This document shows, one piece after another, positions 57,279 to 64,000 of a stretch of DNA of 64,000 bases. Source of the stretch: Antedon mediterranea. Lineage: Eukaryota; Echinodermata; Crinoidea; Comatulida; Antedonidae. Every line of letters begins with the position of its first letter. Position 1 is the stretch's first letter. The stretch spans positions 15,842,922 to 15,906,921 of the forward strand of contig NC_092678.1 of the NCBI RefSeq assembly GCF_964355755.1, in the 5' to 3' direction. Position numbers and translations under genes: made by a program. The notes beneath the pieces are model-generated. The model was not told the origin of the DNA. It searched no databases and was given only the letters and a program-made list of their open reading frames with translations.

Positions 57279-58373
57279 GCTGTAGTACAGTAGTAATTGA
57301 TATAGTGTATAGCTATAGCTGCACATGTTATCCAGGCATATCTTTGGTAAGCAATTGAGACTTATCTTATTATTATTCTTATAGTTGTAATTATTTTAAA
57401 CAAAGAATTATTTATATTGTATTGTTTGATCTATGACTTATTTAGATACTTATGTAAGGTCTATTATTATTGTATAGAATTATTTATGCTGTACTGTATG
57501 ATAGATACCGTATATATTATTTTGTAATCATTATTTATTTGTTATAGTAAATCGGATCAAGTCGGAGAACAATTAAATTCCGCATTTGCAAGAAACTTGT
57601 TTGTGCAGTTATAGAGATATTACGGTATATCATAAAAACGGAGAGTAGCCCACATCAGCTATTTAAATTCGTTTTACTTTGAAAAGAAATTTCATCAGTG
57701 GGGATTGAAATGCTGAACAAAAATTATTGTTTTACATGGAGTTAATTAATATTTTATTAAATAATGTATATGGCCTATGAAATGTTTACATTAATAACTT
57801 TATCTTTTAATAATTACTTAAACGCGATCATTAACTATAATAATAATAATAACACATAGAATATACCGGTACTCTATCTATCAAATCTTACATAATACTA
57901 ATACAATACACCAAACCAAAGATAGTGTAGTTTGAAGACATCACACTTCCCATTCGATCAATGAAAATAAACGCGAGACACTAATGGAACTCAATTTCAA
58001 GGGCGCCTCGAACGTCGAGTAGGGACGGAAAAGTATTCTATAGTAAATAATGCTATATAACAATAGAATAATGATTGTAAAATTAAGATTTAGTATGAAA
58101 TAACATATAAAATGTAATTTTATCTTTACAAAAAGTGAAAATTAATCATATTTTTATGATTTGGAATAAATTATTTTTTCCTCCATGGTCAAAGTATGTT
58201 TATGATATAAAAATATATGTAAATAGAATATTAGTAGAAATGTATGTTGAAAATATATTATGTATTTTTTTTTGTTAGTTCGAACAAAATTATGTAATTA
58301 ATTGAAAAATAAATAATGCATTTAGTTGAAAAATAAATTATGAATTAAAAAAAAGAATAAAAAAGGTAAATAA

Positions 58374-58404
<31 letters not shown>

Positions 58405-59070
58405 TATATTAATTAATTTCAAAATTCAATTATTTTTGCCATATTGTGTTGTTATAGATAATAATAAGTAGGCCTATTTACCGTATATTTAAAACAAATA
58501 TGTTGTCGGTTGAGTTAATTTTGATCTTGTGCCCATTAATTTCCAAGTTGATGTGCAAAACAAATTATGTGATTGTGCACATATCACATTATATTGAAGT
58601 AATAACATGTGCATTGTTTGAAGAAAAGGAATGTCTGTACAGGGATTGTTTGCAAAATGTCTAAAATGTATCAATAATATCGATAACATTGCTATTTATA
58701 TATTGAAATAAGGTAATATTATATATAATTATAATACTTCAAATTTAATGCTAATAAATGCAAATATTTATCTATAACACTTAAAAAAAGGCCTGTGCTT
58801 TTCAATTATAATTTGAATGGACATGAACTTTTATCTTTATACAAAATTATATTATACGTCCTCACCTTGAATATTGTTCCGTAAAATGTTTTTTTTTATA
58901 TAATATTTTAAATTCTAAATATGAATGTTCATTAATTTTACTATTAATAGTTTAAATGTCCCTGGGCATTCATTGCATATTCCTTTTAGCCGTGTCGACT
59001 GTACCAGGAGGGGAATTTTTCATAGACAACCATATACATTTAATAATCTAAATTGCAACTATATTGATAT
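57279..59070. other. AT-rich spacer with a (TA)n tract
   Basis: (TA)n microsatellite at about 58377-58403. Frames here are short and without domains. Confidence 0.5.
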
Positions 59071-59198
59071 TTTCGGCCATACTGCCATATACTGCGTTGA
59101 AACACCGGTTCTCGTCAGATCACCGAAGTTAAGCAACGTTGGGCCCGGTTGCGTTCTGCAGGGGAGACCGTCTAGAAATCGTGGCGGGTGCTGTATAT
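59071..59198 (+). pseudogene. 5S rRNA-derived SINE head
   Basis: Retains the internal-control-region A box of 5S genes (AGTTAAGCAACG) but has TGCCATATACTGC in place of the usual early sequence and a changed distal part (GGGGAGACCGTCTAGAAATC). Confidence 0.8.
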
Positions 59199-59415
59199 AC
59201 TGGAGAGTGATGGTGTAATGGTAATATCGGACTAGCATGTGATAGGCATGGGTTCGAGAGGTTATCTGTACCATACTAATTGCATCCTTAGGCAAGATGC
59301 TTTACTCTCATTGCCTAATCTGGTAGGCGCTGCACTGCTGGCTGCCGTGGGTCTGTGGAGGGCCTAATCCGAATTTCCTCACTGACGACAAATATTAATA
59401 CAAAATACAAAATAC
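59071..59415 (+). mobile_element. 5S rRNA-tRNA hybrid SINE
   Basis: The head (about 59071-59198) is 5S rRNA-derived: GTTGAAACACCGGTTCTCGT, GATCACCGAAGTTAAGCAAC and GGGCCCGGTTGCGTTCTGCA. It is followed by a tRNA-like part with a perfect A box TGGTGTAATGG (59210-59220) and a B box GGTTCGAG (59251-59258). A non-tRNA body (TTAGGCAAGATGCTTTACTC, GGCGCTGCACTGCTGG) and a tail of ACAAAAT repeats follow. Such 5S-tRNA chimeras with a central domain are known among deuterostome SINEs (for example AmnSINE1 in the DeuSINE group). SINEs are transcribed by RNA polymerase III and moved by a partner LINE; the tail repeat points to that partner. A functional 5S gene is excluded by the altered 3' half and an inserted stretch near the start. 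Confidence 0.85.
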
Positions 59416-59552
59416 AAAAAATATTTTTAATGATATGCTTGGTTATAATTATATAAGAGGAGGAAGATTATGTGTTCACTTCTTGAACAGTCTGCATAGC
59501 CTACAATCAATATAAATTTTAAATTAAAATTGTTTATGGCATGTTGATCTAT

Positions 59553-59553
<1 letters not shown>

Positions 59554-59615
<62 letters not shown>

Positions 59616-59632
59616 TTAATGTTCTTTGCCTG

Positions 59633-59668
<36 letters not shown>
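59554..59668. repeat. (TA)n microsatellites
   Basis: Two long TA runs (about 59554-59612 and 59636-59666), separated by GAATTAATGTTCTTTGCC. Confidence 0.95.
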
Positions 59669-59670
<2 letters not shown>

Positions 59671-59754
59671 AAAGTATATATAATAAAGTCTATCTGAAGA
59701 TCGTTTAACGTGAAACACCGTGTAATAGACGCCCGTGTTCTATCTAATTCATAA

Positions 59755-59772
59755 ATATATATATATATATAA
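59755..59772. repeat. Short (TA)n tract
   Basis: About nine TA dinucleotides. Confidence 0.9.
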
Positions 59773-62053
59773 ACCTAGATCAATCCATGCCATTTTTTCA
59801 ACAAAAAAAATGTAAACTTTTTAAAATACGTTGAGAAAACATGCGCAGAACACATTAAGTGAATCTGTGCATTTCAATTATGATATAGTAATCAGTTATT
59901 TAAAAAAATATAAGGGCCCCATTTTTCGGAAATTTCCCTGTATAATAGGCCTACATGAATTTGTGTTGGAAAATGACGTTTTAAAATGATGTTTTGAGGT
60001 AACATGCGCAGACCACAATATCTGATTCTTTGCATGCCAAAAAATAAATAATGGCTATTCTCTTTACGTTACGTGTTTTAAGAAGAGAATTTATATCTCA
60101 TCGTATGCCGTGCGTTTTTATACAAATAGGATTGTGCAGGTGTAGTGGGACGACTGGTGGTTCATTCGTGGTCAACACACCAAACTTTCTACCAATCTCG
60201 CATTAACATTCCCATTTATGTTTGTGCCTCTTTGATTCAGAACATGGCTTAATTGGGGGCCTAGGCCTAGTATTTATGATAATTATTCGCGTCTACAGCC
60301 GCATTGACATAAACAGAATAACCACAGTCCTTAATTACATGGACAAAATGTGGTTAATATTGATACCAAGTCGATCACTGTGGTTTTATCCGTCACATTT
60401 AAGCTTCGTGCGTCAACAGAAGCACATGCCATTCGCAGTAACAGTTGTTTAAAAAAAAGTCATAGATGTAAAAAAAGACGACCAAAAATACGCATCATAT
60501 ACCGAAAAAAAAAAGACAAATTAAAACAAAATATAAGGTGTTATGGTATTATTGAGTTATAAATGATTCTAATAATAAAACTGTTTGTAAATTGATATGT
60601 AAATGTAAATGGGGGAATAACCTGCAACTGAATTGAGACACAGGTGTGGACGACACATACCACAATTTTCTACTCCCATAAGGGTCACTCCGTGTCGAGT
60701 GCTGACAGCACACAGCGCCCGTTCGTCTGTCCACAATGACAGAGGCTGAATGTGTTTGTTTTTAAGTTATATTAAATTCGTATTAATATAAAAATAGGCA
60801 GCATTCATTCATATACCAATTTAAAAAAAAAAGTAATGCGTCGAATTAATGTTTTTTTAACACTGATTTTTTAAAATTTGAGTTATAAGGTCCAGCGCTT
60901 TGCTGAGGTTGTAAGAAATACAATATAATATAAATATTTTTTACATTGAATATGAAAACAACTTGATACATTTGTATAGTTGTTTAAACTGTCTTGCTTC
61001 TTTATATTAGCGCGCGTCGTAATTTCTATTTGTCCCAATCGGCCAACAGACAGCTGGACTTCAGTGCAAATGATACAGCTGCATATGTCATGTGATTGTT
61101 AGAGATGAATAACGTCGCTGCTGCCGTGGTTTACCGTATTCACACATGCATATAAACGTATGTCTATTTTTTGTGGGTGTATGTATAATATGCATCGCTA
61201 TAATAATGTATTTATCTGGTCCTCGAGCTTATAACTGGAAACTGAGGAAATTTGGATTATGCCCTCTATGGCAGCAAAACAGTGCAGCGCCTACCACATC
61301 AGCGCACCGAGAGACGATTCCTACTATTTTTGAATAGGTGTAGTTATAGGCATGTGTTTTTATTTTTGAACTACTACGATATAATATCAACCAGTCTCCA
61401 AATATCTTGCATTATAATCGGTGCGGTTGACGATGAGGTACAATTTCGATGACGTAAGTATACGTATTTATTACTTTAACATTCTTAGTTGTTGAACAAG
61501 TTGTTGTTGAATCGGTTTTTAAAATCCCTCAGTTCTATATTTAGTACAACCCTCAAGGAAGATTCATTGGCTATTATACAATCGTGAATGGCAGTTGCGT
61601 TGTTAACCTGTTATATAATATATAAAACAACAATTTATATTTAGATGTACGGGTAGTTTGCTATATAACTTTAACATAAAAGAACAGAAACGTCACTATT
61701 ATTTGTCATTACATTTTATTTAAGAAATAATATTCATAAAAATCCCAGAAGATTACTATAAATTATTGGGGCCTATTTTGCTATAACAACGTGTTCTAAT
61801 TGCTCCATGGTAGCCATTCTTCTACATTACTTTGTTCTCACAACACGTTCCTGGATGCTTGTCAAAGCCGTGAACATGTATCTGAAGTTTTTTTTAGTAT
61901 TCTAAGACGAAGTATGTTTTGTCGGTCTTCGTTAGGTGGGGTGAGTTTTACTGGATCTAGCTTTCGTCGATGTATGCATTTATGCATTTAAAATATAAAT
62001 GATATTACACAATCAATCACAGGTAAAGTGTCCGCTATAACATGTTTTATAGT
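59773..62053. other. Spacer, no supported genes
   Basis: Several short frames up to 76 codons lack domains. 60241-60275 has GGCCTAGGCCTAG-type motifs. No RNA gene recognised. Confidence 0.45.
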
Positions 62054-62852
62054 AAACAAGGCCAACAGCCATTAAGTCACGTGCTACAATGCATAGTGAT
62101 ACCGGACCGACAGACATACCAACAGACCGACAGACAGATCGACAGACTGCCAGACAGACAGACCGACTGACCGACATAGTGAACTATACTGACCGAAATT
62201 ACTAAACATGTTTAAAAATGTTGAAATGTTTAAAAACATTTATATTTTTTTAATTTACACGTGCGTAGCCTGTAACTTTTGACGTGCTCGTATAACGTAA
62301 TTTCGAGTTGAAAAGTAAGTCAAGAAAACAGAAATCGGGCAAAAATAGTGCGCAATAACATTTAACGCGTAGTGCGTGCGCAAAAATATGCGCACTCATG
62401 ACAATTTTGTAAACGCTTAAAATTGCCTGAAACGTACTCTTATTTCATCGAAAATAAATTTTGAAAATTTTAAGCGCGCGTACGCATGCGTTAAATGCGC
62501 TACGCACGCAATTATATTGCCATATGATGATGTATGCCCTGAAATTTATGAGTACCAAATTTTATTCAATTGTGATTCATGGTTGTGAAGATATGATTAC
62601 AAACGTGATTTCGTTAAATCGTGCGTAGACCGCGTAATTTTGTATTGCGCAACGTGAAAACATAACCACGTCGATTCCTGGCCATAAGGAATATACTGTG
62701 AAAAATTGACCTAGCTAGATTAAACTGATATCAAGATAAGGTCAGAAGGCGATAAAACGCATAGTGATACCGGACCTACATACCGACAGACCGACAGACC
62801 GACAGACCGACCGACATAGTGAACTATAGAGTCGCTTCCACGCGACTAAAAA
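62054..62852 (-). mobile_element. GTCGGTCTGTC-microsatellite element D (HINE/Helentron-like, inverted)
   Basis: A 799-bp copy in the opposite orientation to A-C: it starts AAACAAGGCCAACAGCC and ends CGCTTCCACGCGACTAAAAA. Microsatellite tracts are at about 62100-62178 and 62777-62818 (GACC/GACA tetramers on this strand). The first tract has several irregular units (ACATACCAACAG, AGATCGACAGACTGCC), so it is decaying. Confidence 0.65.
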
Positions 62853-63799
62853 CAGAAAGTTTTGAAAAAATACAGTTAATAGTCCTAAAAATGTACTGTA
62901 CAAATATTAAGATAACCACTGGTTGAGCTTGGAAATAAAGACAGTAAAAACAACGTAAATGAAATTAAATATAGACTTGTGGCAAGTCTTGCTAACATAA
63001 AAAAAAATTATTACGAATATGTAATTAGGTCGGTTTTTTTATTTCTGTAGGCCTAGTGTACTTACCAGGACTTATTTTTATTTCTCAACGTTCTTCATAT
63101 CATACCAGTTACGATCATTGCAATTATGGATTACGAAGACACATATTCAAATAAAAAATTGTAAGAAGTGGTTTTTGTTTTATTTAAATCATTATTATAT
63201 TGTAATTGAAAAAGTATTGAGTATGACACATTGAAGTTATACTGACGGCGAAAAATTACTTCCGTAATGACAACACATCGATATACACACATTTAGTTGG
63301 CCACAGTCGCTTCATTCCATCAAAACGAAGGAATACAAAGAAGTGTGGTCATATTCCACCAATGTCTAGTAATTATATAACCGTTGATGGGTTGGTATAA
63401 TTATCTGCCTTTAGTTTGCTCTCTTATGTAGTATGACTCACTCAATCAATCAATCAAAATGCGCCCTATGTGACAATACTTTGCCAATTACTTCACTCAG
63501 TGTCTGAGTGTTTTATTTTTGGTACTTTCAATATCATTATTGATAATTTAGTTATCTATTTATCCATTTATCGAATCATATTAATATTTTATTTTCAGTT
63601 GTTTTATGAAACCGGGATACTCATTCATGTATGGATTATTAGTAATCTCAGAGATTGTTCTTGTAATTAAAACGTTGACATATACGTAAAAGTCGTCTGT
63701 AGGCTGACCTGCTGACAAAAACGAATTAGGAAAATAAAAACTGATAAAGGCAACGGACTCGCTGTACGCGTATAGAATGCAATAGTAATCATAACAATA

Positions 63800-63804
<5 letters not shown>
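62853..63804. other. Spacer, no supported genes
   Basis: AT-rich; a short CAATCAATCAATC run near 63443. Confidence 0.5.

Positions 63805-63857
<53 letters not shown>
63805..63857. repeat. (TA)n microsatellite
   Basis: About 26 TA dinucleotides. The minus-strand frame across it is an artefact. Confidence 0.95.
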
Positions 63858-63861
<4 letters not shown>

Positions 63862-64000
63862 ATAATTATCGCATAATATACAGTCTAGGATAATTATTTG
63901 ATATACTGTATACACAATCATTACACCCAACTACTATATATCTTCATCTCCTTATAAGGAACATCATTTGAATAATAGAACAAATCACACATCTACACAT

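Noticed and set aside
59071-59198. Functional 5S rRNA gene
   Set aside because: Only the middle is 5S-like; the ends are altered and it continues into a tRNA-like SINE body.
63667-63930. Isoleucine-tyrosine repeat open frame
   Set aside because: Translation of a (TA)n microsatellite.

Overview
This is an AT-rich eukaryotic window made almost entirely of transposable elements and their remnants, with only a few scattered exons. It shows no bacterial gene organisation. The retroelement set (Gypsy elements of mag/SURL type, a Gypsy element with integrase upstream of reverse transcriptase, L1/Tx1-like and CR1/Daphne-like LINEs, a 5S rRNA-tRNA hybrid SINE), TA-rich spacers and frequent AGGCCTA motifs suggest a marine invertebrate deuterostome, most plausibly an echinoderm. 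That assignment is an inference.

Region 1 (1-15818) is a head-to-tail array of about eleven 1-1.8 kb units. Each ends in a small hairpin followed by CTAG, the 3' terminus of a canonical Helitron, and the next base is always T. A related locus at 20088 preserves the unoccupied target site, A^T. Short hairpin modules with changing but still complementary stems sit at several unit junctions. Region 2 (15819-20822) holds the paralogous host blocks, two copies of a GTCGGTCTGTC-microsatellite element (HINE/Helentron-like) whose body is homologous to the Helitron units, a second Helitron-type 3' end, and a solo LTR.

Region 3 (20823-33376) is one LTR retrotransposon of mag type, with 224-bp LTRs and a CTACC target duplication. 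It is decayed and broken by a nested Gmr1-like Gypsy element (order Gag-PR-IN-RT-RH, SCAN-like Gag) and by a 4.1-kb LINE. A 228-bp piece of the outer integrase occurs twice, once replacing the catalytic part of the inner reverse transcriptase.

Region 4 (33377-50260) is mostly noncoding. It contains another microsatellite element, inverted dispersed repeats with AAAATGGCGGCC-type motifs, a dead L1-type ORF1, one CUB-domain exon, a 10-bp minisatellite, three consistent exons of an unidentified coiled-coil gene, and a MULE-like 798-bp TIR element with 9-bp target duplications whose empty site survives in an adjacent tandem duplicate.

Region 5 (50261-64000) has a recent 5'-truncated L1/Tx1-like insertion with an open 789-codon reading frame and clear target duplications, several minisatellites, a small TIR element, the 5S-tRNA SINE, long TA tracts and a fourth, inverted, microsatellite element. 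The cellular genes visible are only exon fragments. The main story is nested transposition, with several insertions datable or verifiable from empty-site paralogues inside the same window.
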